Part shown: positions 8,642-21,298 of the stretch, one piece after another | Numbering within the stretch: position 1 is the stretch's first letter | Layout of the letters: each line of letters starts with the position of its first letter | DNA from: Nocardia suismassiliense | GTDB taxonomy: Bacteria > Actinomycetota > Actinomycetes > Mycobacteriales > Mycobacteriaceae | Length of the DNA stretch: 64,000 nt | Direction: 5' to 3' | Assembly: GCF_900269665.1 (NCBI RefSeq) | Contig: NZ_LT985361.1 | Coordinates: 540,965 to 604,964, forward strand | Notes under the pieces: generated by a model | The model's input: the letters and a program-made list of their open reading frames with translations, nothing else | The model's database searches: none | What the model was told of the DNA's origin: nothing | Translations under genes and position numbers: made by a program

Positions 8642-10876
8642 ATGCGGGTGAAATCTGCGCGCAGAGAAAAACGAGCGGTGCGCCGGGGGCAGCGCAGACG
8701 CGGACCCGATCGACCTGCGCTATCCGTGCGTCCAGTGCTGGTCACAGGTACTGCGGCGCTGGCGGTAGGCACTGTTTTCATGCTGTGGGCCTGGCCGGGG
8801 GAGTCCCCGTATCGCACGGTGGCGGGACCGGGCCACGGGCGCGGCATGAGCCAGCACGGCGCGTTCGCGAACGCGCAGGAGGGGTGGACCGCCGAAACCA
8901 TCCTCGGTCACTACTACCCGGGCGCCACTCTCGGCACCGTTCCGGCAAACACCGTCGGCATCCGGCTGACCGCTCAGGACGACGCCACCCTCGACACCTA
9001 CGCGGCCGCCGGTCTGCGCGTCGCCGGTCGGGTGGTGCAGGCCGGGCAGGCCGCACATCTGACCCCGCTGCCGAACGGCGGAGCGAACGTGGTGGTGACG
9101 GTCGGGTGCGAGGGCGAGGTGCTGTGGCAGGCGGGGACCAACGATCCGTGGGTCTATCCGCTCGACCCCGGCCCGAATCGGCCTGCCGCCGAACACCTCA
9201 CCCTCTGCGGGGGCACCGGGTATCGCGGCGCGCTCGGGGTGGCGCTGGAGAACGGGGCGGCGCGCACAGTCAACCGCGTCGATGTGGAGGACTACCTGCT
9301 CGGCGTCCTACCGGCCGAGGTGCAGGCGAACTGGGCGGACCAGGGCGCGGCCGAGGCCTTGCGCGCCCAGGCGATCGCCGCTCGCTCGTATGTCCTTGCT
9401 GAGCACCGTTATTCGTACGCGCAGAGCTGTGACAGCACCGACTGCCAGGTGTATCCCGGTACCGTCAAGGAAGATCCGCGCACGGCCGCCGCCGTGGCGG
9501 CCAGCGCCGGGACCGTGCTGCTGCGGGACGGGCGGATCCTGCGAACGGAGTACTCCGCCGCCCCCGACGGCGGCGAACCCGCCGACATCTACACCTTCGA
9601 TGTCGGACCCGCGCTGAGCGATCTCGCCCCTAATGCACCGCGGACCCCGGTGGACCCACGCACCCGCGCCGCAGTCGGCGAATCGCCGATCGACCTCGAG
9701 TACCGGCGGATCGGCGGTGCGAACAGCGCGGTCGGCCAACCACTCGGTCCGGAGATGGCACTGCCGGAGAACGCCGGAACCTACCGCATGTTCACCAACG
9801 GCGTCATCATTTCCACCCCCACCCTCGGTGCCCAGGTCGTCGACTTCACCACGCTCCTCCAGTTGGTCCCTGACCCGGCCACACCCGCCCCGGGCGTGCC
9901 GCCCGCTCGCGAGTCCGGCGTGGGCACAACGCCTGTGGATAAATCTGCCCCTGCCGGTTCGAGCACGCCACCTGTGCATGAATCCGCGCCCGCCGACGTG
10001 GGTGTACCACCTGCACCTGGCGATTTGAGCGTGCCTCCGGTGGGTGAGCCCGCACCCTCGGGTGTAGCGCCTGTGGATAAATCCGTACCCGCCGATGTGA
10101 GCACACCGCCTGTGCATGAATCCGCACCGGTCGGTGTGGGTGAGACCGCATCGGCCGGTGTGAACACACACCCCATGCGCGAACCCGGATCCACGGGTGT
10201 GCCGCCTGTGGATGAATCCGCGCCCACCGATGTGAGCGCGCCGCCGGGGGGTGCGCCCGTTCCGCCCAGCGGAAGTGCCCCGCCCGCAGGGAAATCCGGG
10301 GCGTCCGGCATAAGTTCGACGCCTGCAAAGGAATTCGCGCCGTCCTGGACGAATTCGCCAGCCGCGCAGGAGGCTGCGGTATCTGGGGCCAGCGTGCCTG
10401 TCGGGCCCGGGCCGTCCGGTACCAGCGTGCCGTCGCGGTACGAATCGGTGGTGTCGAACGCGAGCATGCCGCAGCAGCGAGAATCCGCGCCGTCCGGCAC
10501 CGGCGGGTCGCGGCTGTCCGGCTCGGAGCCGTCGAACGCGAGCGCGCTGTGGATCCGTGAATCCGCGCCGCCCAGTGCGCATATCGCTCCGGTGCAGGAT
10601 TTTGTGCCGCCAGAAGTCAGCGCGCCGTCGGCACACGAACCTGCGCCGTCCGATGTCGTCGTGGCGCCTCTGTACGAGTCGGCGCCGTCCAACGAGAGCG
10701 TCCCGCCGGTATTCGAGTCCGCGCCTTCGAGTTCGAGTGTGCCGCCCGTGTCCGCGCCGTCCGCTGTCAACTTGCCGCCCGCGGCATCAGCGTCACCGGG
10801 GCGCACGCTCGCACCGACCACTGCGGCTACTCCGACGCCACGTCCGACGCCTGGGATTCGTATCCCCGACAGGTAG
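8642..10876 (+). CDS. SpoIID/LytB-domain secreted protein with LGFP-like module and repetitive Ser/Pro tail
   Basis: About 744 aa. ATG 8642 follows a GGGGGGAG ribosome site; upstream in-frame starts lack one. A very basic N-terminus precedes a membrane/signal segment at about residues 25-50. The SpoIID-like region contains GHGRGMSQHGAFANAQ (about 62-77), VEDYLLGVLPAEV (about 215-227) and ALRAQAIAARSYVLAE (about 238-253), matching the family core. SpoIID acts on peptidoglycan glycan strands in spore formers; the role in this non-sporulating lineage is unknown. A single LGFP-like repeat follows (IGGANSAVGQPLGPEM, about 360-375). The last 320 residues are low-complexity, repeating units such as PPVHESAP, PVDKS and SAPSN. 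It is divergent from the amidase gene, suggesting linked wall-remodelling functions. Confidence 0.85.
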   Translation: MRVKSARREKRAVRRGQRRRGPDRPALSVRPVLVTGTAALAVGTVFMLWAWPGESPYRTVAGPGHGRGMSQHGAFANAQEGWTAETILGHYYPGATLGTVPANTVGIRLTAQDDATLDTYAAAGLRVAGRVVQAGQAAHLTPLPNGGANVVVTVGCEGEVLWQAGTNDPWVYPLDPGPNRPAAEHLTLCGGTGYRGALGVALENGAARTVNRVDVEDYLLGVLPAEVQANWADQGAAEALRAQAIAARSYVLAEHRYSYAQSCDSTDCQVYPGTVKEDPRTAAAVAASAGTVLLRDGRILRTEYSAAPDGGEPADIYTFDVGPALSDLAPNAPRTPVDPRTRAAVGESPIDLEYRRIGGANSAVGQPLGPEMALPENAGTYRMFTNGVIISTPTLGAQVVDFTTLLQLVPDPATPAPGVPPARESGVGTTPVDKSAPAGSSTPPVHESAPADVGVPPAPGDLSVPPVGEPAPSGVAPVDKSVPADVSTPPVHESAPVGVGETASAGVNTHPMREPGSTGVPPVDESAPTDVSAPPGGAPVPPSGSAPPAGKSGASGISSTPAKEFAPSWTNSPAAQEAAVSGASVPVGPGPSGTSVPSRYESVVSNASMPQQRESAPSGTGGSRLSGSEPSNASALWIRESAPPSAHIAPVQDFVPPEVSAPSAHEPAPSDVVVAPLYESAPSNESVPPVFESAPSSSSVPPVSAPSAVNLPPAASASPGRTLAPTTAATPTPRPTPGIRIPDR

Positions 10877-10971
10877 TGCGACCGGCGGCCGGCTTGCCAC
10901 CGTATCCACGGAAACCGTTGTGGCGGAGCGGTGATGGGCAGTGACGACTGCACGGTGGTGCCGGTCTAGGC

Positions 10972-11040
10972 GGACACTTTTCGTTGCGTCGCAACGCTAG
11001 AAGCCCGGCAGCGGCCGAAAGTGTCCACCCAGGCCGGGCT
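10972..11040. terminator. Two interleaved hairpins between convergent genes
   Basis: Arms GGACACTTT (10972-10980) and AAAGTGTCC (11018-11026) pair perfectly. Arms AGCCCGGC (11002-11009) and GCCGGGCT (11033-11040) also pair, followed by TTTCG. The two stems overlap and cannot form as simple nested hairpins. A 13-base near-palindrome GTTGCGTCGCAAC (10983-10995) sits inside the first loop. Position between convergent genes fits a bidirectional terminator; see findings for the alternative. Confidence 0.6.
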
Positions 11041-11055
11041 TTCGCTATAGCGATG

Positions 11056-11553
11056 TCAGTCCGGCGCCCCATCACCGAGTGATTCGGCGAGCGTCCGCAA
11101 CAACCCTGCGAGCTGCTCGCGCGAGTCCAGGTCCAGCGACGCGAGCAGCCGCTGCTCGTTCTCCATGTGCTTCGGCAGCACATCGTCGATCACCTTGTGA
11201 CCTTCCGGGGTGAGCCGGACTCGGATCACCCTGCGGTCCTCCGGGCACGGCTGGCGCTCGATCCACCCCTTGGCCACCAGCCGGTCGATCCGGTTGGTGA
11301 TCGCACCCGAGGTCACCATGGCCACCTTGATCAGCGCGCCCGCGGTGAGGCCGGCTTCGCTGCCGGAGCGGCGCAGCGTGGCGAGCACGTCGAACTCCCA
11401 GAACTCCATGCCGAAGTCGCTGAAGAACCGCTTGAGGTCCTGCTCGAACAGGCGCGACAACCGTTGGATGCGGCCGATCACCGCCATCGGCGAGACGTCG
11501 ACATCCGGCCGCTCCCGATTCCAGTGCTGGGTGAACAGATCCACTGCGTCCAT
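11056..11553 (-). CDS. MarR-family transcriptional regulator
   Basis: 165 aa winged-helix DNA-binding protein. The recognition region is visible around residues 60-90 (GLTAGALIKVAMVTSGAITN), with the wing at EDRRVIRVRLT. A ribosome site (AGGAGCGG) precedes the ATG at 11553. It is divergent from an EamA exporter gene across 107 bases, the standard arrangement in which a MarR repressor controls itself and an adjacent efflux gene until a small ligand releases it. The shared region holds two ACGTTGAG repeats. A second copy of the surrounding 14-base motif occurs near 57.9 kb, so this regulator may have a further target; that is inference. Confidence 0.93.
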   Translation of the reverse strand: MDAVDLFTQHWNRERPDVDVSPMAVIGRIQRLSRLFEQDLKRFFSDFGMEFWEFDVLATLRRSGSEAGLTAGALIKVAMVTSGAITNRIDRLVAKGWIERQPCPEDRRVIRVRLTPEGHKVIDDVLPKHMENEQRLLASLDLDSREQLAGLLRTLAESLGDGAPD

Positions 11554-11597
11554 GACCGCTCCTCTCTACTCGAAGAATCTTAACATTGATCTACTTG

Positions 11598-11640
11598 ACG
11601 TTGAGGTACCCAACGGGGTAAATATTTCAACGTTGAGAAT
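11598..11640. promoter_or_regulatory. Candidate MarR operator: two ACGTTGAG repeats
   Basis: ACGTTGAG occurs at 11598-11605 and 11630-11637, 32 bases (about three helical turns) apart, between divergent marR and eamA genes. The second copy lies in the palindromic core CAACGTTG and in the 14-mer TCAACGTTGAGAAT (11627-11640), repeated exactly at 57926-57939. Placement just upstream of the eamA start (11661) suits a repressor site. Confidence 0.5.
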
Positions 11641-11660
11641 ATCAATGAGGAGCGAACGAC

Positions 11661-12647
11661 ATGACCACAAGCACCACCCCGCGCGCCGGGAACTCGTACG
11701 CGGGCACCCTGGCGGTCACCGCCCTCACCCCCATCGTGTGGGGTTCCACCTACGCCATCACCACCGAATTCCTGCCGCCGGACCGCCCGCTGTTCACGGC
11801 GCTGATGCGCGCACTGCCCGCCGGACTCGCGCTCCTCGCCATCACCAGGGTGCTGCCGCGCGGCAACTGGATCGGGCGCGCCGCCGTGCTCGGCCTGCTC
11901 AATATCGGCGCCTTCTTCCCGCTGCTGTTCCTCGCCGCGTACCGGCTGCCGGGCGGCGTCGCCGGGGTGCTCGGTGCGGTCGCGCCGATGTTCGCGCTCG
12001 GCCTGGCCACCGTCGTGCTCGCCGAAAAGCCCAACGGACGCAAGGTGATCGCCGGTCTGATCGGTGTCTTCGGCGTCGCACTCGTGGTGCTGCGCGCCAA
12101 CGCACAACTCGATACCGTCGGGGTCATCGCCGGACTGGCCGGTGCCGCGTCCATGGCGGCGGGCACCGTGCTCACGCAGCGCTGGGGACGTCCCGAAGGC
12201 GTCGGCCCGCTCGCGATGACCGGCTGGCAGCTCACCGCCGGTGGACTGTTCATCCTGCCGCTCGCCTTACTCATCGAGGGGGCACCGCCTGCGCTCGACA
12301 GCCGCGCCATCGGTGGCTACCTGTACATCGGCATCATCGGCACCGCCGCGGCCTACTGGCTCTGGCTGCGCGGCATCTCCAAGGTCCCCGCAACCTCGGT
12401 AGCTTTCCTCGGCCTGCTGAGCCCGGTGTCCGCCGCCGTGATCGGCTGGATCGCACTCGGTCAGGCGCTGAGCCCGCTGCAGATGGCCGGTCTGGTCATC
12501 GCGCTGGGCGGCACTGTGCTCGGCCAGATGGCGGGCAGGCCGAAGGCGGTGCCGGTCAACGTTGCCGCGCCGGTCGCCACCACCGAACGGACCATGCCGA
12601 GCGCCATTTCGCAGCCTGCCCGGCCGGTGCTGGCGACCGCGCGCTGA
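11661..12647 (+). CDS. EamA/DMT-superfamily transporter
   Basis: 328 aa integral membrane protein of the drug/metabolite transporter superfamily. Ten hydrophobic segments are visible, in two EamA halves. The first begins IVWGSTYAITTEFLPPDRPLF, the WGS..Y motif usual at the start of this family; the second half begins near residue 160. The C-terminal tail (from about 290) is polar. ATG 11661 follows GAGGAGCG. It is probably controlled by the divergent MarR gene. Substrate is unknown: close relatives export amino acids, nucleosides or drugs. Confidence 0.9.
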   Translation: MTTSTTPRAGNSYAGTLAVTALTPIVWGSTYAITTEFLPPDRPLFTALMRALPAGLALLAITRVLPRGNWIGRAAVLGLLNIGAFFPLLFLAAYRLPGGVAGVLGAVAPMFALGLATVVLAEKPNGRKVIAGLIGVFGVALVVLRANAQLDTVGVIAGLAGAASMAAGTVLTQRWGRPEGVGPLAMTGWQLTAGGLFILPLALLIEGAPPALDSRAIGGYLYIGIIGTAAAYWLWLRGISKVPATSVAFLGLLSPVSAAVIGWIALGQALSPLQMAGLVIALGGTVLGQMAGRPKAVPVNVAAPVATTERTMPSAISQPARPVLATAR

Positions 12648-12663
12648 GCTGCGGATTAAAGGG

Positions 12664-12694
12664 TTGACCTTGACGTAACGTCAACTTGCATGCT
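12664..12694 (+). promoter_or_regulatory. MerR-type promoter with 15-bp dyad in a 19-bp spacer
   Basis: A -35-like TTGACC (12664-12669) and a -10-like CATGCT (12689-12694) are separated by 19 bases, the long spacing usual for MerR-activated promoters. Between them lies the perfect dyad TTGACGT (12670-12676), A, ACGTCAA (12678-12684). It lies directly upstream of the MerR/TipA-like gene, implying autoregulation. Confidence 0.6.
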
Positions 12695-12730
12695 GGTTAC
12701 ACCGACGAGATGAGAAGGGAGAACGAGGTC

Positions 12731-13486
12731 GTGCGCACCGAATGGTCCATCCAGGATCTGGCCAAGGCGGCCGGTACCACCAGCCGCACGCTGCGCCACT
12801 ACGGCCAGCTCGGGCTGTTGCCGCCGAGCCGGATCGGCACCAACGGATATCGCTACTACGACCAGGGCTCCCTGGTGCGGTTGCAACGCATCCTGCTGCT
12901 GCGGGAACTCGGCCTCGGCCTTCCGGTCATCGCCGAAGTCCTCGCCGGTGAACAGGACTCCGGTACCGCACTGCGCACACACCTGGAACTGCTGCGGCAG
13001 GAACAGGAACGGATCCGGCGCCAGATCGAGTCGGTGCACACCACGCTGCACAAGACGGAAAGAGGTGAACCACTCATGGCCGCAGAGGTTTTCGACGGCT
13101 TCGACCACACTCAGTACAAGGATGAGGTCATCGAACGCTGGGGCAAGGATGCCTACGAGAGCGGTGATCGCTGGTGGCGCTCGATGAGCGAAGCCGAGCA
13201 GAAGCAGTTCCAGCAGACCCAGGCCGACATCGCCGCCGATTTCGGCCGGGCCCGCGCCGCCGGGCTCGCCCCGGACAGCGCGGAGGTGCAGGCCATCACG
13301 GCCCGCCATTTCCGCTGGGTCGGCATCGGCTGGCAGGGTCGCCCGGTCGCCAAGGAGGCCTTCATCGGGCTCGGTGAGATGTACGTCGCAGACCCGCGTT
13401 TCACCGCGAACTACGACGTACACGGCGCAGGCACCGCGGAGCTCATCCGTGATGCCATGCGGGTCTATGCCGAGACACACCTGTAG
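12731..13486 (+). CDS. MerR-family regulator with TipAS-like effector domain
   Basis: About 251 aa. I chose GTG 12731 because AAGGGAG lies ten bases before it and the product then begins MRTEWSIQDLAKAAG; an ATG at 12686 would lie on top of the -10 region. The N-terminal MerR helix-turn-helix (TSRTLRHYGQLGLLPPSRIG) and wing (GYRYYDQGSLVRLQRI) occupy residues 10-70, followed by a dimerisation coil to about 115. The C-terminal half (YKDEVIERWGKDAYESGDRW and on) resembles the TipAS domain, which binds thiopeptide antibiotics in Streptomyces TipAL. It may activate its own promoter in response to a natural product. A regulated neighbour other than itself is not evident. Confidence 0.9.
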   Translation: MRTEWSIQDLAKAAGTTSRTLRHYGQLGLLPPSRIGTNGYRYYDQGSLVRLQRILLLRELGLGLPVIAEVLAGEQDSGTALRTHLELLRQEQERIRRQIESVHTTLHKTERGEPLMAAEVFDGFDHTQYKDEVIERWGKDAYESGDRWWRSMSEAEQKQFQQTQADIAADFGRARAAGLAPDSAEVQAITARHFRWVGIGWQGRPVAKEAFIGLGEMYVADPRFTANYDVHGAGTAELIRDAMRVYAETHL

Positions 13487-13554
13487 ATCGCGCCCAACAG
13501 ACGGCCGGTACGCATACTGGATGCGTGCCGGCCGTCGGCGGAGAAAGGGCATCG

Positions 13555-17445
<3,891 letters not shown>

Positions 17446-17449
<4 letters not shown>

Positions 17450-18066
17450 GCCTTGCGGACAACACAGCTGTAGACAAGCCGCTGCAGAGCACGAACGGCC
17501 ACGGCGGCCCGGTATCCGCATTGCCGTCCACCGAGCAGGCAGCGACCGAGGTGCGGATCCTCAACGCGGTGCAGTCCAAGATCGGCACGCCCGAGGTGGT
17601 CAAAGTCGCCCGCGGCATGTCGCACTTCGGTGAGCACGCGCTCGGCTGGGTCGGCATCGCCGCGGCGGGCTGGCTGGTCGACAAGCCGCGGCGCAGGCAG
17701 TGGGCCGGCGTCGCGGTGGGTGCGGTCGGCGCGCACGCCGCCTCGATCGTCATCAAGCGGGTCGTCCGGCGGCCACGCCCGAACGATCCCTCGGTGCAGG
17801 TCAACGTGTCGACGCCGAGCAAGCTGAGCTTCCCGTCCTCGCACGCCACCTCGACCACCGCGGCGGCGGTGTTGCTCGGCAGATTGACCGGGCTACCCTT
17901 GCCTGCGGTGCTCGTCCCACCGATGCTGCTTTCCCGGGTCGTGCTCGGGGTGCACTATCCCTCCGATGTGCTCGCTGGTTCGGCGCTCGGTGCCGCGTCC
18001 GCCGCCGTTGTGCTTGCCGCCGAAAAGAGACTCGATGACCGCCACAGAAAGAGCTTTGGTAGTTGA
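17446..18066 (+). CDS. PAP2-family phosphatase, decaprenylphosphoryl-5-phosphoribose phosphatase candidate
   Basis: 206 aa membrane phosphatase. The three PAP2 motifs are present: KRVVRRPRP (about 105-113), FPSSHATS (about 127-134) and RVVLGVHYPSD (about 165-175). In mycobacteria the gene at this place (Rv3807c) is assigned to removing the 5-phosphate from decaprenylphosphoryl-phosphoribose, the step between UbiA and DprE1/DprE2. The gene starts with GTG overlapping the glfT2 stop as GTGA. A dispersed intergenic repeat separates it from ubiA. Confidence 0.93.
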
Positions 18067-18147
18067 TATGAGGGAGCGCAGCGAGCGAATCATGAAACAG
18101 CGTGCTTCGCACATGACGGAGCCGAGCGCCAGCGAGGTGGAGTCATG
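18067..18147 (+). repeat. Dispersed intergenic repeat, copy A
   Basis: The bases between the phosphatase stop and the ubiA start form an element with two GC-rich modules: GGAGCGCAGCGAGCGAAT and the 23-base core beginning GACGGAGCCGAGCG (18115-18137). It ends in GTCATGA, which supplies the ubiA start codon. Related copies lie at 29300-29386 and 30371-30436. Confidence 0.8.
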
Positions 18148-19071
18148 AGCGAAGAGCCAACCGGAACCGACCTAGCCGAAGCGGTCGTCAAGGGTCCGCC
18201 GAAGACATTGGCCGGTGGGCTGTTCAAGGCTGTCCGGCCGCGGCAGTGGGTCAAGAACGTCCTGGTGCTGGCGGCCCCGCTGGCCGCGGGCACGGCCAAC
18301 GAACTCGACGTGCTCCAGCCGATCGCCATCGCCTTCGTGGTGTTCTGCATGGCCGCCTCGGGCATCTACCTGATCAACGACGCGCTCGACGTGGACGCCG
18401 ACCGGGCGCACCCGACCAAGCGGTACCGGCCGATCGCCGCGGGCGTCGTCCCGATCAAGCTGGCGTATGTGCTCGCGGTGCTGCTGCTGGCCGCCTCGAT
18501 CGCCGGATCGTTCCTCGCCTCCTGGCATCTGGCCGTGGTGATGGCGGTTTACATCGGCATCCAGCTGGCCTACTGCCTCGGCCTCAAGCACCAGGCGGTG
18601 CTGGACATCTGCATCGTGTCCTCGGGCTTCCTGCTGCGGGCCGTGGCCGGTGGCGCCGCCGCGGATATCATTCTGTCGCAGTGGTTCCTGCTGATCATGG
18701 CGTTCGGCTCGCTGTTCATGGCGGCGGGTAAGCGCTACGCCGAGTTGCAGATCGCGCTGGGCACCGGCGCCAAGATCCGCAAGTCGCTGGAGTACTACAC
18801 GCCGACTTACCTGCGGTTCATCTGGACCCTCGCGGCCACGGCCGTCGTGGTGTTCTACGGTCTGTGGGCGTTCCAGCAGGACAGTCTGAAAGACACCAAC
18901 TGGTTCTCTATTTCTATGATTCCGTTTACCATCGCAATCCTGCGTTACGCGGTCGACGTCGATGGCGGCGAGGCCGGTGAACCCGAAGAGATCGCACTGG
19001 GGGATCGCGTCCTCCAGTTCCTCGCAATCGCCTGGATCGGAGCGGTAGGTGTCGCTGTCTATCTCACCTGA
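18145..19071 (+). CDS. ubiA: Decaprenyl-phosphate 5-phosphoribosyltransferase (UbiA family)
   Basis: 308 aa polytopic enzyme transferring phosphoribose from PRPP to decaprenyl phosphate, the committed step towards the arabinose donor DPA. The UbiA signature NDALDVDADRAHPTKRYRP lies at residues 75-93 with the Asp-rich metal site; about nine membrane segments follow. The N-terminal SEEPTGTDLAEAVVKGPPKT segment is cytoplasmic. The ATG is supplied by the 3' end of an intergenic repeat. The next gene (aftB) starts within or just after its stop, so the pair is cotranscribed. Confidence 0.95.
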   Translation: MSEEPTGTDLAEAVVKGPPKTLAGGLFKAVRPRQWVKNVLVLAAPLAAGTANELDVLQPIAIAFVVFCMAASGIYLINDALDVDADRAHPTKRYRPIAAGVVPIKLAYVLAVLLLAASIAGSFLASWHLAVVMAVYIGIQLAYCLGLKHQAVLDICIVSSGFLLRAVAGGAAADIILSQWFLLIMAFGSLFMAAGKRYAELQIALGTGAKIRKSLEYYTPTYLRFIWTLAATAVVVFYGLWAFQQDSLKDTNWFSISMIPFTIAILRYAVDVDGGEAGEPEEIALGDRVLQFLAIAWIGAVGVAVYLT

Positions 19072-19075
19072 CGAG

Positions 19076-21040
19076 ATGTTGGTAGCGGGAGTGGAGCAAA
19101 CGGAATACGCGAACGAGGGGCCGGCTGTGCAGCCGGCCCGCTCGGCGTCGCGGTACACCCTCCTATCCCGCGCCACGTTCGTCGGTGGGATCGCGTTCAC
19201 CGTCGTCCTTTTCGCCGTCGGCGGCTGGCAGCGCCGCTGGATCGCCGACGACGGCCTGATCGTGCTGCGCACCGTGCGCAACCTGCTGGCAGGCAACGGG
19301 CCCGTCTTCAACGCGGGTGAGCGCGTCGAGACCAACACCAGTACCGCGTGGACCTACATCGTCTGGTTCTTCAGCTGGCTGACCCAGGCGCGACTCGAGT
19401 ACGTGGTGCTCGGCATCGCGTTCACGTTGTCGCTGGCCGCGGTGGTGTTCGCCATGCTCGGCGCGAGCAGGCTGTGGGGCGGCCCGAAGTCGGCGCTGCT
19501 GCTGCCCGCCGGGATGCTCGTCTACATCGCCATTCCGCCGGCCCGGGACTACGTCACCTCCGGGCTGGAGAGCAGCCTGGTGATCTGCTGGCTCGGCCTG
19601 CTGTGGTGGCAGCTGATCCGCTGGAGTCAGGCGGAGCGGGTGCGGCTGCCCGGCCTGTTCGGGCTGGTGTTCCTCGCGGGGCTGGCCCCGCTGATCCGCC
19701 CGGAGATGACGCTCGTCGGCGGGCTCGCGCTGCTGATGATCGTCATCGCGCCGATGCCGCAGGCGCCGATGCGCCCGATCGTCTTGCGCGGCTTGATCGT
19801 TGCCGTCGCGGGTCTGGTGCCGATGGGCTACCAGATCTGGCGCATGGGCTACTACGGCCTGCCCTACCCGAACACCGCGGTGGCCAAGGACGCGGGCGGC
19901 GCCAAGTGGGGCCAGGGCTTCACCTACCTGTGGGATCTGGTCGGTCCGTACTACCTGTGGGTGCCGTTGCTGGTGCTGCTCGTCGCGGGTGTGGTCGCGG
20001 CGCGCGGCAAGGCGCCGGCGCCCGCGGCGCCGACCGGACGGCATGCCGCACCGGAGGAGCAGTCCCGGTGGAACGCGCACCGGATCCGGGTGTGGCTGCG
20101 CTCGCCGGGCGCGGTCGTCACCCTGGTGCTGGTGAGCGGTTTCCTGCTCACCATCTACGCGCTGCGCGTCGGCGGCGACTTCATGCACGGCCGAATGCTG
20201 TTGGCGCAGTTGTTCTTGCTGCTGCTGCCGGTCGCCGTGGTGCCGATCCGGTTGCCCGCGGGCGGATTACGGTCGGCCACCGCCGCCGACTGGTCGTTCG
20301 CCGTGGTGTTGTTCGCGCTGCTCGGCACCGCGGGCTGGGCGCTGTTCGCCGCCAATACGACCGCGATCAAGACCGGCACCAAGATCTCCGCGTCCGGCAT
20401 CGTCGACGAGCGGGTCTACTACGTCCTCAACACCGGCCACGATCATCCGATCCTGGCCGAGGACTACCTGGACTACCCGCGCATCCGGCCGATGGTCGAC
20501 ACCATCGCGGCGACGCCGAACGGTGGCCTGCTGCTGAACTCGCCGTCGTTCATGTTCTGGTACATGGCCCCGCCGCCGCAGCCCATCCCGCCGGGCGGCG
20601 CCGGGCACACGGTCTACTTCCTCAACCTCGGCATGACCAGCATGAACGTCCCGCTGGACGTGCGCGTCATCGACCAGATGGGCCTGGCCTATCCGCTCGC
20701 CGCGCACACCGAGCGGCTCACCGACGGCCGGATCGGGCACGACAAGGCCCTGTACCCGGACTGGGTGGTGGTGGACACCGGCATGGTGGACAAGAAGCCG
20801 TGGATGCCCTGGTACATGGACGAGAAGTGGGTGACCCAGGCCCGCACCGCGATGGCGTGCCCGACCACCGAAGCGCTGCTGGTCTCCTACCGCGACCCGC
20901 TCACCTTCGAGCGTTTCCGGCACAACCTGCGCAATGCGCTGACCTTCGCCAAGTACCGGATCGACCGGGTGCCCAAGTACGAGATCGAACGCTGCGGCCT
21001 GGTCGATCCGTTCCCCAAGGCCCCGCAGCCGCCGCGCTAG
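19076..21040 (+). CDS. aftB: Terminal beta-(1->2)-arabinofuranosyltransferase AftB
   Basis: About 654 aa GT-C membrane enzyme that adds the terminal beta-1,2 arabinofuranose residues from decaprenylphosphoryl-arabinose, on the periplasmic side. The GT-C acidic motif WIADDGLIVLRTVRNL is near residue 55 in the first extracytoplasmic loop, followed by NTSTAWTYIVW. About ten membrane segments are followed by a soluble C-terminal domain. ATG 19076 is four bases after the ubiA stop; an alternative GTG at 19049 overlaps ubiA and adds nine residues. The family member Rv3805c is 627 aa. A strong hairpin terminator at 21053-21104 closes the operon. Confidence 0.94.
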   Translation: MLVAGVEQTEYANEGPAVQPARSASRYTLLSRATFVGGIAFTVVLFAVGGWQRRWIADDGLIVLRTVRNLLAGNGPVFNAGERVETNTSTAWTYIVWFFSWLTQARLEYVVLGIAFTLSLAAVVFAMLGASRLWGGPKSALLLPAGMLVYIAIPPARDYVTSGLESSLVICWLGLLWWQLIRWSQAERVRLPGLFGLVFLAGLAPLIRPEMTLVGGLALLMIVIAPMPQAPMRPIVLRGLIVAVAGLVPMGYQIWRMGYYGLPYPNTAVAKDAGGAKWGQGFTYLWDLVGPYYLWVPLLVLLVAGVVAARGKAPAPAAPTGRHAAPEEQSRWNAHRIRVWLRSPGAVVTLVLVSGFLLTIYALRVGGDFMHGRMLLAQLFLLLLPVAVVPIRLPAGGLRSATAADWSFAVVLFALLGTAGWALFAANTTAIKTGTKISASGIVDERVYYVLNTGHDHPILAEDYLDYPRIRPMVDTIAATPNGGLLLNSPSFMFWYMAPPPQPIPPGGAGHTVYFLNLGMTSMNVPLDVRVIDQMGLAYPLAAHTERLTDGRIGHDKALYPDWVVVDTGMVDKKPWMPWYMDEKWVTQARTAMACPTTEALLVSYRDPLTFERFRHNLRNALTFAKYRIDRVPKYEIERCGLVDPFPKAPQPPR

Positions 21041-21052
21041 CAACGTCTCCGG

Positions 21053-21104
21053 CCAACCCACCGAGCCCCGATTCTCCGGGTCCCGGTGGGTTGGTGCTTT
21101 CACA
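21053..21104 (+). terminator. Terminator after aftB
   Basis: Arms CCAACCCACCG (21053-21063) and CGGTGGGTTGG (21094-21104) pair perfectly, with a smaller CCCG/CGGG pairing inside the loop, followed by a short T-rich stretch. It ends the glf-aftB operon. Confidence 0.75.
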
Positions 21105-21298
21105 GGGTCCGGCGCGTCGCATTGGTCGAGTCCACAAATCTGGTGTACACCCCTCTGTCTCGGTTCGATAACGCCAGAGTCACGATGACACGCTAGGCTG
21201 CGAAAGTACGCCCGTCATGGCGTCAACTAGGTGTTGGCATCGGCGGGTCATCGTTAGACAACGGCCGATGCTGTTGCACGAACGAGAGGTCGAAACTG

